Notes: generated by a model not told the origin, from the letters alone. A stretch of 64,000 bases of DNA from an uncultured Sphingomonas sp. (GCA_913774925.1 CAJYKB010000083.1:1-64000); one strand, 5' to 3'. Positions 1 through 8,091 are shown, numbered from the stretch's first letter. Translations and numbers: made by a program.

Positions 1-7
1 CGATCAT
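1..7 (-). CDS. 5' end of an unknown gene running off the left edge
   Basis: Only the first two codons (ATG ATC) and one base fall inside the window. The start is inferred from a strong purine-rich Shine-Dalgarno (GGAGGG on the minus strand, about positions 11-16) five bases before the ATG, and from a LexA box 22 bases further upstream. The product cannot be identified from this window. If the LexA box is functional, an SOS-induced gene would be expected. Confidence 0.4.
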
Positions 8-29
8 GTTCCCTCCATCGATTGAAACG

Positions 30-44
30 GAACATAGGCAGAAC
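30..44 (-). promoter_or_regulatory. LexA (SOS) box
   Basis: The plus strand reads GAAC, seven bases, GAAC; on the minus strand this is GTTC-N7-GTTC, the direct-repeat operator known for LexA in alphaproteobacteria. It lies immediately after the folB stop codon and just upstream of the start codon at position 7 on the same strand, a normal operator position. Both half-sites match the consensus exactly. Binding is inferred, not shown. Confidence 0.7.
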
Positions 45-45
45 A

Positions 46-405
46 TCAGCGTGTAGGACAGCGCTCTCGAACGATTTCGCAACCGACCCGCGCATCGGGG
101 AAGATATCGGGCTTTTCCGATCGCACCCGCACCCGCACCACCCGCCCATCAGCGAGGCACAGCGCTGCAACCGCCTCGACCAGCGTCTCCTGCAACGCGA
201 ACCCGCGCCCGGCCAGCGCCAGGATACCCGCCCGTATCGCATCGTAATCGAGCACTTCGTCGATCGAGTCGGCGGACGGCGGCTTTGCATAGTCGACCGT
301 CATCCACACCGACACCAGCACGCGCTGCGGCACCGCCTCATGCGGGTGGATGCCCAGCCGCATCGACACCGACAGGTCGCGCAGGATGATCGTATATTCA
401 GCCAT
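46..405 (-). CDS. folB: dihydroneopterin aldolase
   Basis: FolB (about 119 aa, normal for the family) converts 7,8-dihydroneopterin to 6-hydroxymethyl-dihydropterin plus glycolaldehyde in folate synthesis. Visible family features are the N-terminal ILRDLSVSMRLGIHPHE stretch, in which the helix-preceding Gly-Ile/Pro-His-Glu region forms the pterin pocket, a central VLDYDAIRAGI segment, and a C-terminal VRVRVRSEKPDIFPDA strand with the expected Lys-Pro. It is the last gene of the leftward cluster folE, FolM-like reductase, folB. The start at 405 overlaps the end of the reductase by 8 bases, which suggests translational coupling. An in-frame ATG at 417 is an alternative; neither has a strong ribosome binding site. 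Confidence 0.88.
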   Translation of the reverse strand: MAEYTIILRDLSVSMRLGIHPHEAVPQRVLVSVWMTVDYAKPPSADSIDEVLDYDAIRAGILALAGRGFALQETLVEAVAALCLADGRVVRVRVRSEKPDIFPDARVGCEIVRERCPTR

Positions 406-1129
406 CGTCGCGCCCATCGAACATCACGTCGCGGTCGCTCTTCACGAACCGCTGCCCGCAGTCGACGAACAGATTCTGTCCGGTCACGCTGCGCGCCTCC
501 AGCAGATAGACGACCGCCTGCGCCACCGCCGCCGCGCCCACCGGCCGTTCCAGCAGGTTCATCGCGCCCGTCCGCGCGAATTCCTCCGCGCTCTGGTCGC
601 CGCTCGGCAGCGTCAGCCCGGGCGATACCGCATTCACCCGCACGCGCGGCGCGAACGCCTGCGCCATCAGCACCGTCGCCGTCGCCAGCGCCGCCTTGCT
701 GAGCGTGTAGGAGAAGAAATCCGGGTTGGGGTTCGCCAGCTTCTGGTCCAGCAAATTGACCACCGCCCCCTCCCCGCCCTGTGCCGCCAGCGCCGCGGTC
801 AGCAACGCCGGGGCGACCGCGTTGACGGCGTGGAGCCGCGCCGCCAGCGCCGGGTCGATCGCGCCGGGCCGGTCGAATTCGAAGAGCGAGGCACTGTTGA
901 CCAGCCCGTCGACGACCCCGCCCTCACAGGCCGCCGCAAACAGCGCGTCCACCGCCGCGGCATCGGCCAGGTCGCCCTGCACCACCGCACCGCCGACCTC
1001 GCGTGCCAGGGCCTCGGCGGCATCCCGCGAGCGGCCGCAATGGATCACCGGCACGTGCCCGGCGGACGCCACCGCGCGCACGATCGCGGCGCCCAGCCGC
1101 TTCGCGCCTCCCGTCACCAGCACGCGCAT
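398..1129 (-). CDS. short-chain dehydrogenase, FolM/pteridine reductase-like
   Basis: A 243-aa Rossmann SDR. The N-terminal TGGAKRLGAAI matches the TGxxxRLG nucleotide-binding variant of pteridine reductases, whose Arg favours NADPH. A central NSAS motif and the catalytic YTLSK (Tyr-x3-Lys) are present, followed by the VNAVSPG segment. The stretch before the active site (LLDQKLANPNPDFFSY) is typical of FolM/PTR1-like enzymes. Its place between folE and folB supports a role reducing dihydropterins or dihydrofolate (dihydromonapterin reductase-like). The start at 1129 is the Met just before the beta-strand of the glycine-rich motif; a longer reading frame upstream is a shadow of folE. The exact substrate is inferred from context. 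Confidence 0.8.
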   Translation of the reverse strand: MRVLVTGGAKRLGAAIVRAVASAGHVPVIHCGRSRDAAEALAREVGGAVVQGDLADAAAVDALFAAACEGGVVDGLVNSASLFEFDRPGAIDPALAARLHAVNAVAPALLTAALAAQGGEGAVVNLLDQKLANPNPDFFSYTLSKAALATATVLMAQAFAPRVRVNAVSPGLTLPSGDQSAEEFARTGAMNLLERPVGAAAVAQAVVYLLEARSVTGQNLFVDCGQRFVKSDRDVMFDGRDDG

Positions 1130-1134
1130 TCCGG

Positions 1135-1770
1135 CTATCCCCTGTTGCCCAGCCCCATCAACGACAGCACTTCCTTGCGGCTGCGCTCGTCGTCGCGGAA
1201 CACGCCCATCATGCGGCTGGTCACCATGCCGACGCCCGGCGTGCGCACCCCGCGCGCGGTCATGCACGCGTGGCTCGCCTCGATCACCACGGCGACGCCC
1301 TGCGGCTTGAGGCCATGCCAGATGCAGTCTGCCACCTCCGCCGTCAGCCGCTCCTGCACCTGCAACCGCCGCGCATAGGCATGAAGCACGCGCGCCAGCT
1401 TGGAGATGCCGACGACATGGTCCTGCGGCAGATAGGCGATATGCGCCTTGCCGATGATCGGCGCCATATGGTGCTCGCAATGCGACTGGAACGGGATGTC
1501 CTTCAGCAGCACGATCTCGTCATAGCCGCCGACCTCCTCGAACACCCGCGACAGATGATGCGACGGGTCGTCGGCATATCCGGCACAATATTCGCGCCAC
1601 GCCCGCGCCACGCGCTTAGGCGTGTCGAGCAGCCCCTCGCGACTCGGGTCGTCGCCGGCCCAGCGGATCAGCGTGCGTACCGCATCCGCCACCTCGTCGG
1701 GCACCGCCACCTTGCCGTCCCCCGCCACCAGATCGCCATCGGAAGGGGAATTTCCCGTCATCTCTGTCAT
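1135..1770 (-). CDS. folE: GTP cyclohydrolase I
   Basis: FolE (211 aa) makes 7,8-dihydroneopterin triphosphate from GTP, the first step of folate/pterin synthesis. The sequence has the family's DTPKRVARAW helix, the zinc-binding Cys and active-site His in FQSHCEHHMAPIIGKAHIAY, the VGISKLARV and RLQVQERLT helices, and the second zinc Cys in EASHACMTARGVR. The start at 1770 is favoured by a purine-rich GGCGGGACAG upstream; a second Met nine bases later is possible, and a longer upstream frame lacks family similarity. It is the first gene of the folE-reductase-folB set, with five bases to the next gene. Confidence 0.93.
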   Translation of the reverse strand: MTEMTGNSPSDGDLVAGDGKVAVPDEVADAVRTLIRWAGDDPSREGLLDTPKRVARAWREYCAGYADDPSHHLSRVFEEVGGYDEIVLLKDIPFQSHCEHHMAPIIGKAHIAYLPQDHVVGISKLARVLHAYARRLQVQERLTAEVADCIWHGLKPQGVAVVIEASHACMTARGVRTPGVGMVTSRMMGVFRDDERSRKEVLSLMGLGNRG

Positions 1771-1883
1771 CTCTGTCCCGCCTTGCGATCCTGCCGCGTT
1801 GCAGCATGACCGATGTTCGATTCGTAAACCGGTGCAATTGTGCCACTCGGCACGGTTACCGCACGAAAGCTGCGCAAAATCGT

Positions 1884-1913
1884 TTGACGAACGAAATTTT
1901 CGGTCGCTACCTT
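1884..1913 (+). promoter_or_regulatory. possible promoter of the TonB-dependent receptor
   Basis: A TTGACG hexamer at 1884-1889 is followed after 18 bases by TACCTT at 1908-1913, a plausible but weak sigma-70-like pair about 70 bases before the receptor start. The whole 1771-1980 gap between the divergent folE and receptor genes is less GC-rich than its surroundings. No riboswitch or clear operator palindrome was recognised in it. Confidence 0.3.
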
Positions 1914-1980
1914 CCATACCGCATCATCAAACGCCGACAGACCGACGACAGATCGGATGCGGCTTCCGGAGGGGATGTCC

Positions 1981-4917
1981 ATGAAGAAGTTCGACCTGCT
2001 GTGCGCGTCCGCCATCAGTCTGCTGGCGGCCGCGCCCGTCGCCGCCCAGACCGGGGCCACCACCAGCGCGCAGAACGGCGCGCCGACCAATGGCCCGGGG
2101 CAGGAGGTATCGAGCAATCAGTCCTCTGGCTACGCCCCCGACATCGTCATCACCGCGCAGCGCCAGTCGCAGCGACTGCAGGACGTGCCGATCGCGGTGA
2201 CCGCCTTCACGGCGGAAAATCTTGAAAAGCAGCAGATCGTCAACCCGACCGCGCTTCAGCAGACGCTGCCCAACATTACCTTCACCAAGACGAACTTCAC
2301 CTCGTCCAGCTTCACGATCCGCGGCGTCGGCGACCTCTGCGTCGGCGTCACCTGCGATTCGGCGACCGCCATCCACGTCAACGACATGCCGCTGCTCGGC
2401 ACGCGCCTGTTCGAAAGCGAGTTCTTCGATCTCGAGCGGGTCGAGGTGTTGCGCGGACCGCAGGGCACGCTGTTCGGCCGCAACGCGACCTCGGGCGTTG
2501 TCAACTTCATCTCGGCCAAGCCCGATTTGTCGCGCGTCGCCGCGGCGGGCGAGTTCGAGTACGGCAACTATGATTCGAAGCGCGTCCGCGCGATGATCAA
2601 CCTGCCGCTTGGCGAAACGCTCGGCATCCGGGTGGCGGGCACCTACCTCAACCGCGACGGCTACACGCTCAACACCTACACCGGCAACAAGATCGACGGG
2701 CGCGACCTCTATTCGGTACGCGGCACGCTGTCGTGGGAGCCGTCACCCGACACCCGCATCGACCTGATCGGCTATTACTTCCGCGAAAAGGACAACCGCA
2801 GCCGCATCCAGAAGCAGCTTTGCCGCCGCGATCCAACAGGGATCCTCGGCTGTACGCCGGACGGCCTGGATTTCCAGACGACCAACGCCAACGCCACACT
2901 GGCGACCGCGCTCACCAGCCGGGAATTTTTGAGCATCGCCGTCTCGCCCGCACTGGCCCCGCTCGCCTTGGGCAGCGTCTATGGCTCCGACAATTTCGCC
3001 GGCGTCGTGAACCCGGCCGATGTGCGCACCGTCCGCATCGATTACGAGCCGACCTACTTCGCCGAGGAGCAGCAATATACATTCAAGCTGTTCCACGACT
3101 TTGGCCCGGTCAGCTTCAACTTCACCGGCGGCTACATGAAGAGCAAGGTCGACTCGACCTCCGACTACAATCTTGCCGTCGAAAATTCCTATGCCAACAA
3201 CACCGGCCTCGCGAATCTTAACGCGCTCGCCCGTCCCGGCCTGGCCTACGCAGCGTTCAACAACGTGCGCCAATACCTGATTCCGAACGGCCCATCCAGC
3301 CTGTGCCAGTCGCTGGCCGAACCCAGCAACACCGGCGTGTACGGCGGAAACAAAGTATGCGCGCCCACCAGCCTCGACTTCGACCGATCGGTCGGAACGA
3401 CCCGGCAATATTCGGCCGAGGCCCATATCGACAGCAAGTTCGACGGCGCGTTCAACTTCCTGCTGGGCGGTATCTATTTCGACAGCAAGGCGACCGACGT
3501 CGATTATTACGTGACCGCGTTCGGCCTCGACTATGCCACCGGCCTGCTCGGTTCCGCCGCCAGCGGCGGCACGTCTTACCTCGCCTCGCCGTTCTTCCGC
3601 AGCAACTCGCCCAGCTTCCGCCTGAAATCCTACGGCATCTTCGGCGAAACCTATTTCGAGGCGAACGACAAGCTGAAGCTCACCATCGGCCTGCGCTACA
3701 ACAACGACGACAAGACGGTGCGCGCGCGTACGACGCTGGCCAACGTGCCGGTGCCGTTCGGCAATGCGACCGCCTATCCGCAGCTGGATAGCGGCGCGGT
3801 CGACTTCGATGCGACACGTGCCGGCAATCAGCCATATGCCGACGCGCAAGTGAAGTTCCAGCGCCTGACGGGTCGCGCCGTGATCGATTACAAGATCACC
3901 AACGACAACCTGCTCTACGCCTCCTATTCGCGCGGCTACAAGTCGGGCGGCATCAATCCGCCGCTTTCGCCGGTCTTCTCGGTCCCTTCGACCTTCGGGC
4001 CGGAAACGGTCGACGCGTTCGAAATCGGGTCGAAGAACACCTTTGGCGGCGGCGCGCTGCGCCTGAACCTCACGGGTTTCTACTATAAGTATAAGAACCT
4101 GCAGCTCAGCCGCATCGTCGCGCGCACCTCGGTCAACGACAACGTCAACGCCACAATCTACGGCGTCGAGGCCGAAACCGTCATCAGCCCGATCCCGCGC
4201 TTCGTCGTCAATGCCAACTTCAGCTATCTGAAAACGAAGGTGGCGGACGATCGCTTCCTGTCCAACCCGCGCGACCCCTCGGGCGGCCGCTCCGACGCCG
4301 TCATCATCAAGGACATCACCAACGCGTCGAACTGTGCGGTCATTCCGACGACGGCGGGCAACACCACGGGCGTCAACACCTTCGTCCGGACGATCAACAC
4401 CGCGATCGGCTTGCAGGGGCCGGTCGCCATCCCGGGCACCAACACCACCGGCGCGTTCGGCATCTGCTCCGCACTCCAGGCGCAGGCGACCGCGGTCGGT
4501 GCGGCATTTGGCGGCATCCAGGTGCTAAATTCCGGTGTCGAGGTGAACGTCAAGGGCAACCAGCTGCCCAACGCGCCGACCTTCAAATGGTCGGTGGGTG
4601 CGCAATACACCATCGACATGGGGGGTAACGGCTGGACCGTCGTTCCGCGCGCCGACATCAACTACACCGGCAACTCCTACGGCACGATCTTCAACAAGGA
4701 TCCGATCGACCGCATTCAGGGCTATGAGGTCGTCAATGCCCAGATCCAGCTCAATGCGCCGGACGACCGCTTCTACGTTCGCGGCTTCGTGCAGAACCTG
4801 ACCGGCAACAATGCGACCACCGGCATGTACGTGACCGATCAGTCGTCCGGCCTGTTCACCAACATCTTCACGATCGAACCGCGCCGCTACGGCATGGCTG
4901 CGGGGTTCAAGTTCTGA
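1981..4917 (+). CDS. TonB-dependent outer-membrane receptor
   Basis: A 978-aa TonB-dependent transporter. Residues 1-23 form a signal peptide ending in AAPVAAQ. A TonB-box-like DIVITAQR at about 50-57 is followed by the plug domain with QDVPIAVTAF and the hallmark RGPQGTLFGRNATSGVVNF segment. The rest is a beta-barrel with repeated alternating aromatic strands (for example YASYSRGYKSGGINPP), ending in a terminal Phe (AGFKF) as BAM substrates do. The ATG at 1981 has GGAGGGG six bases upstream; ATGs at 1957 and 1975 are less well placed. No sigma/anti-sigma pair, ABC transporter or catabolic gene adjoins it, so the ligand is unknown. Confidence 0.93.
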   Translation: MKKFDLLCASAISLLAAAPVAAQTGATTSAQNGAPTNGPGQEVSSNQSSGYAPDIVITAQRQSQRLQDVPIAVTAFTAENLEKQQIVNPTALQQTLPNITFTKTNFTSSSFTIRGVGDLCVGVTCDSATAIHVNDMPLLGTRLFESEFFDLERVEVLRGPQGTLFGRNATSGVVNFISAKPDLSRVAAAGEFEYGNYDSKRVRAMINLPLGETLGIRVAGTYLNRDGYTLNTYTGNKIDGRDLYSVRGTLSWEPSPDTRIDLIGYYFREKDNRSRIQKQLCRRDPTGILGCTPDGLDFQTTNANATLATALTSREFLSIAVSPALAPLALGSVYGSDNFAGVVNPADVRTVRIDYEPTYFAEEQQYTFKLFHDFGPVSFNFTGGYMKSKVDSTSDYNLAVENSYANNTGLANLNALARPGLAYAAFNNVRQYLIPNGPSSLCQSLAEPSNTGVYGGNKVCAPTSLDFDRSVGTTRQYSAEAHIDSKFDGAFNFLLGGIYFDSKATDVDYYVTAFGLDYATGLLGSAASGGTSYLASPFFRSNSPSFRLKSYGIFGETYFEANDKLKLTIGLRYNNDDKTVRARTTLANVPVPFGNATAYPQLDSGAVDFDATRAGNQPYADAQVKFQRLTGRAVIDYKITNDNLLYASYSRGYKSGGINPPLSPVFSVPSTFGPETVDAFEIGSKNTFGGGALRLNLTGFYYKYKNLQLSRIVARTSVNDNVNATIYGVEAETVISPIPRFVVNANFSYLKTKVADDRFLSNPRDPSGGRSDAVIIKDITNASNCAVIPTTAGNTTGVNTFVRTINTAIGLQGPVAIPGTNTTGAFGICSALQAQATAVGAAFGGIQVLNSGVEVNVKGNQLPNAPTFKWSVGAQYTIDMGGNGWTVVPRADINYTGNSYGTIFNKDPIDRIQGYEVVNAQIQLNAPDDRFYVRGFVQNLTGNNATTGMYVTDQSSGLFTNIFTIEPRRYGMAAGFKF

Positions 4918-4986
4918 TCGCCTGAGGCAACCATTCGTCGCTCCATCCGCTTGATCGCGCACGATCATCCGCGAAGGAGCGACGAC

Positions 4987-5193
4987 ATGGCGAGCAATCT
5001 GAAGAAGGGCGACGAGGTCACGTGGAAGTCGCATGGCGGCACCGCGCACGGGACCGTCGAGAAGAAGCTGACCAGCGACACCACCATCAAGGGGCACAAG
5101 GTTCGTGCGTCGAGCGACGATCCGCAGTATCTGGTAGAGAGTGACAACGGCGGAAAGGCAGCGCACAAGCGCGAAGCGCTCAAGAAAGCGTGA
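4987..5193 (+). CDS. DUF2945/hypervirulence-associated (Tudor-like) small protein
   Basis: A 68-aa basic protein beginning MASNLKKGDEVTWKSHGG and continuing with TAHGTVEKKLTSDTTIKGHKV and QYLVESDNGGKAAHK. The KGDxVxWxxxGGxxxGxV pattern matches the DUF2945/HVA1 Tudor-like family, a small SH3/Tudor barrel common in alphaproteobacteria and fungi. No enzymatic residues are apparent. AAGGAG lies seven bases before the ATG and decides this start over an upstream in-frame ATG at 4951. It sits 47 bases ahead of the SWIB gene and may be co-transcribed with it. The function is unknown; a stress or nucleic-acid role is only a guess. Confidence 0.75.
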   Translation: MASNLKKGDEVTWKSHGGTAHGTVEKKLTSDTTIKGHKVRASSDDPQYLVESDNGGKAAHKREALKKA

Positions 5194-5240
5194 TTCCGCG
5201 AGGAGCCGGCCCGTCGGTCGGCGCAACAGGAAGGAATGCA

Positions 5241-5555
5241 ATGGCTACCAAGACCAAGGCCGACGCGGCTGCCCCCAAGAAGGCGAAGGCCGATGCGGCC
5301 GCTGCGCCCAAGACGGGCGGCATCCACGCCCCCGTGCAGCCCTCGGCCGAACTGGGTGCAGTCGTCGGCAACGAGAAGCTGCCGCGCAGCCAGGTCATCA
5401 GCAAGGTGTGGGAATATATCAAGTCCAACAACCTGCAGAACCCTGAGAACAAGCGCGAGATCCTCGCCGACGACAAGCTGAAGAAGGTCTTCGGCAAGGA
5501 CAAGGTGACGATGTTCGAGATGAACAAGTACATCTCGCAGCACGTCAAGGCCTGA
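5241..5555 (+). CDS. SWIB/MDM2 domain protein
   Basis: A 104-aa protein with a Lys/Ala-rich, histone-tail-like N-terminus (residues 1-28) followed by one SWIB domain (about 29-102): HAPVQPSAELGAVVG, then LPRSQVISKVWEYIKSNNLQ, EILADDKLKKVFG and VTMFEMNKYISQHV. SWIB (BAF60b) domains are known from eukaryotic chromatin remodellers and also occur in chlamydiae and many alphaproteobacteria, where the role is unsettled. The ATG at 5241 has AGGAAGGA a few bases upstream. The charged tail suggests nucleic-acid binding, which is inference. Neighbours are the DUF2945 protein upstream and tRNA-Arg downstream. Confidence 0.88.
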   Translation: MATKTKADAAAPKKAKADAAAAPKTGGIHAPVQPSAELGAVVGNEKLPRSQVISKVWEYIKSNNLQNPENKREILADDKLKKVFGKDKVTMFEMNKYISQHVKA

Positions 5556-5564
5556 CATTGATTC

Positions 5565-5606
5565 GCCGATCCGCCTCGCGACCGTGACAGGGCGCGGCGG
5601 ATCGGC
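5565..5606 (+). terminator. inverted repeat after the SWIB gene
   Basis: An exact 11-base inverted repeat (GCCGATCCGCC at 5565-5575 and GGCGGATCGGC at 5596-5606) starts 9 bases after the SWIB stop codon, with a 20-base loop. No T-run follows, so it may be a weak terminator or an mRNA-stabilising hairpin. The rest of the gap to the tRNA (5607-5720) is GC-rich and shows nothing else recognisable. Confidence 0.4.
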
Positions 5607-5720
5607 CGCCGGACGGTGCGCGCCTCGCCGCGCGCCGTTTCGCCGACGCGCGGCGATGTCGCCCCGTCCGCGTCGCGACGATTGATTCGCGCCCGCCGGG
5701 GCGTTACGCCCGCGCCGCGT

Positions 5721-5797
5721 GCCCCCGTAGCTCAGCAGGATAGAGCGACGGTTTCCTAAACCGCAGGCCGGAGGTTCGAATCCTCTCGGGGGCACCA
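5721..5797 (+). tRNA. tRNA-Arg (anticodon CCT)
   Basis: A complete 77-base tRNA. The acceptor stem GCCCCCG (5721-5727) pairs with CGGGGGC (5787-5793); the discriminator is A and CCA is encoded. The D arm has GCTCAGCAGGATAGAGC. The anticodon arm has loop TTCCTAA, giving anticodon CCT for AGG codons, with an A-C mismatch at the 27-43 position. The T arm carries GGTTCGAATCC. AGG is a rare Arg codon in a genome of this composition. No integrase gene adjoins it. Confidence 0.95.
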
Positions 5798-5827
5798 GCC
5801 ACGTGTTGAGGCGTGCCCGTTCGCCAC

Positions 5828-6376
5828 ATGCCGCCGCCGTTCGACGCCATTAAGCTCACACTGGCGGACGCAGGGCCCATCGCCGCGCTGTTTGCTCGCT
5901 GCAGCGACCATTTCCTCCTTCAGGATGGAGTCGAAGCCGATCCGTCCGACGCCGCGGCGCTATTTCGCGACGTGCCGACGGGCAAGTCCGCAACGGATCA
6001 GACGATCTTCGGCTGGCGCGACGACAGCGGCCTTTACGCCGTTGCCGCGATGTTGCGCGACTACCCCGAGGATGGCGTCTGGTATCTCGGGCTGTTGCTG
6101 CTCGATCCACGCCGACGCGGACAAGGCGTCGGTCGCGCGCTGCACGAGGCGCTCGTTCGCCATGTGATCGGGAAAGGCGCACGCGAGTTTCGGCTGGCGG
6201 TGATCGAGGCGAATGTTGGGGCGGAGCGATTCTGGCGGTCGCTCGGCTACCGCGAGCGTCGTCGGGTCGGCCTCGAAGCCTTCAAGGCACGGCAGCAACG
6301 CCGCGTAGAGATGACCCGCGACCTGCGACCGCCTCAGAACGCGACCTGCCCCACGACATTGCCCGCCGGCAGGTAA
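5828..6376 (+). CDS. GNAT-family N-acetyltransferase
   Basis: A 182-aa GNAT protein. The acetyl-CoA-binding motif A is visible as LLLDPRRRGQGVGRALHEAL (R-x-x-G-x-G-x-G/A), preceded by the paired strands YAVAAMLRDYPEDGVWYLGL and followed by FRLAVIEANVGAERFWRSLGY, the usual motif B end. The substrate cannot be told from sequence. The start is uncertain: a GTG at 5813 would add five residues, and neither has a good ribosome binding site. The gene begins just downstream of the tRNA, and its last 43 bases overlap, tail to tail, the end of the CAP-domain gene on the other strand. Confidence 0.82.
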   Translation: MPPPFDAIKLTLADAGPIAALFARCSDHFLLQDGVEADPSDAAALFRDVPTGKSATDQTIFGWRDDSGLYAVAAMLRDYPEDGVWYLGLLLLDPRRRGQGVGRALHEALVRHVIGKGAREFRLAVIEANVGAERFWRSLGYRERRRVGLEAFKARQQRRVEMTRDLRPPQNATCPTTLPAGR

Positions 6377-6900
6377 CGGCACACCAGATAGTCGTCGCTG
6401 CGCCCGCTCGCGACCGCACAGCCGAACCGCTTCGTATCGCGCCAGACGATCTGGACGTAATGCGCCACCCCGCCCCAATGCCCGGTCCGGCTCGCCCCCG
6501 GCACCGGACGATTGACGAAGTCGCGCTGCTCGTCGACCCACAGCCGCACCATTTCATCATAGCGATAGGCGCCGCGCGTACCGGTGAAGAGGTTTTCGCC
6601 CTGGCGTCCCGGCCCCTGCGGCTGCTCGGCATGCGCGAAGCGGCCGGTCTGCGCCATCTCGCGGGCATAGGCCGCTGCCGACGCGGCAAGCGCGTCGTCC
6701 CAGACCAATGGCGGGACGCCGACATCGGCGCGGGCGCGATTGTGTCCGTCGAGCATCGCGCGGCGCAACAGCGCCTCGCCGCGCGCGGCGGGGGCGGCAC
6801 CCACGCGCGGCTCGGTCACCCGCGGCGGGCCGGCATCGGCGGAGCATCCGGCGAGCAGCAGCATCAGGGCGGCGACGGCGGCATGGCGTTTCGGGCGCAT
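6334..6900 (-). CDS. CAP-domain (SCP/PR-1-like) lipoprotein
   Basis: A 188-aa exported protein. The N-terminus MRPKRHAAVAALMLLLAGC is a lipoprotein signal with lipobox LLAGC. The CAP domain follows: LDGHNRARADVGVPPLVWD (CAP His), AAAYAREMAQTGRFAHAE (HxE type), GENLFTG, then TGHWGGVAHYVQIVWRDT with the second His, FGCAVA and the closing CRYLPAGNVVGQ. Bacterial CAP proteins are secreted or envelope-anchored and of mostly unknown activity. ATGs at 6900 and 6909 are both possible; neither has a Shine-Dalgarno. It diverges from hemW, whose ATG is only 13-22 bases away, so the two promoters must overlap each other or the coding ends. Confidence 0.85.
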   Translation of the reverse strand: MRPKRHAAVAALMLLLAGCSADAGPPRVTEPRVGAAPAARGEALLRRAMLDGHNRARADVGVPPLVWDDALAASAAAYAREMAQTGRFAHAEQPQGPGRQGENLFTGTRGAYRYDEMVRLWVDEQRDFVNRPVPGASRTGHWGGVAHYVQIVWRDTKRFGCAVASGRSDDYLVCRYLPAGNVVGQVAF

Positions 6901-6921
6901 CGCCGCCATATCGGCGCGGCC

Positions 6922-8091
6922 ATGCCCGCCGACAATATCCCCGCCGCCGCGAGCGACGAGCCGCTGGCGCTCTACGTCCACTGGCCGTTCTGCGTGTCGA
7001 AATGCCCCTATTGCGACTTCAACAGCCATGTGCGCGAGCAGGTCGATCAGCAGCGCTGGCGCGACGCGCTGCTGGCGGACCTGGCGCACGAAGTCGCGTT
7101 GCTGCCGGGGCGGCGGCTGGGCTCGATCTTCTTCGGCGGGGGCACCCCGTCGCTCATGCCGCCGGCTACCGTCGCCGCGATCATCCAGGCCGCCACCACC
7201 GCGTGGACGCCCGACGGCGATGTCGAGATCACGCTGGAGGCCAACCCCTCCTCGGTCGAGGCGGCGCGCTTCGCCGACATCGCCGCCGCCGGGGTCAACC
7301 GCGCCTCGCTCGGGCTACAGGCGCTGGACGACATGGCGCTCGCCTTCCTGGGGCGGGCGCATGACGTGCGCGAGGGACTGGGCGCGCTGGATGTCGCGCA
7401 GGCGGCATTCTCGCGCGTCAGCGTCGACCTGATCTATGCGCGTCCGGACCAATCGCTGGCCGCGTGGGAGGCGGAGCTGACGCAGGCGCTCGCGTTCGGC
7501 ACCGAGCATCTGTCGCTCTATCAACTCACGATCGAGCCCGGTACGCGCTTCGCGACCGAGGCGGCGGCGGGGCGGCTGACCATCCCCGATGGCGATGCCG
7601 CCGCCGACCTGTTCGACCTGACCCGCGCGATGACCGCGGCGGCGGGGCGACCGGCATATGAGATTTCGAACCACGCGCGTCCGGGGGCGGAGAGCCGGCA
7701 CAACCTCGCCTACTGGCGCTACCGCGACTAGGCCGGCATCGGCCCCGGCGCGCACGGCCGCCGCCACCGGCTGGCCAGCGTCCGCCGCCGCAAGCCCGAA
7801 AACTGGCTCGCGGCGGTGGACCGCAACACACACGGCATCGAGAGCGAGGAACCGCTCGCGCCCGAAACACGCGCGGCGGAGGCGCTGCTGATGGGGCTGC
7901 GGCTGGCGGAGGGGGTCGATCTGGCCCGCATCTCGTCAAGAACCGGGCTGCCGGTCGACACGCTGGTCGACGCGGAGGCGATCGCGGCGCTTCCGGGCCT
8001 GATCGCACGCGATGGCGATCGGCTGTCCGTCAGCGAAGCGGGGATGATCCTGCTCGACGCGATACTGCCGAGGGTCGTGAAGGTGGGGTGA
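6922..8091 (+). pseudogene. hemW: radical SAM heme chaperone HemW, interrupted by an in-frame TAG
   Basis: HemW binds heme and a 4Fe-4S cluster and delivers heme to acceptor proteins. The frame opens with ALYVHWPFC and the radical SAM motif CVSKCPYCDFNSH (CxxxCxxC), then FFGGGTPSLM and VNRASLGLQALDD. At 7729-7731 a TAG follows HNLAYWRYRD, exactly where the family has Tyr (DYAGIGPGAHGR). After the TAG the same frame continues with AGIGPGAHGRRHRLASVRRR and the HemW C-terminal domain to 8091, giving a normal total of about 389 codons. The truncated product would be 269 aa with no C-terminal domain. This is a recent nonsense change, a sequencing error, or read-through; the sequence alone cannot decide. 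Confidence 0.85.

Noticed and set aside
5721-6376. tRNA-Arg as the attachment site of an integrated island
   Set aside because: No integrase follows it, no second copy of the tRNA 3' end is visible nearby, and the downstream genes have the same composition and type as the rest of the chromosome.
7729-7731. Programmed amber read-through or pyrrolysine insertion in hemW
   Set aside because: No recoding signal, pyl gene or suppressor tRNA is visible in the window; simple mutation or sequence error explains it better.
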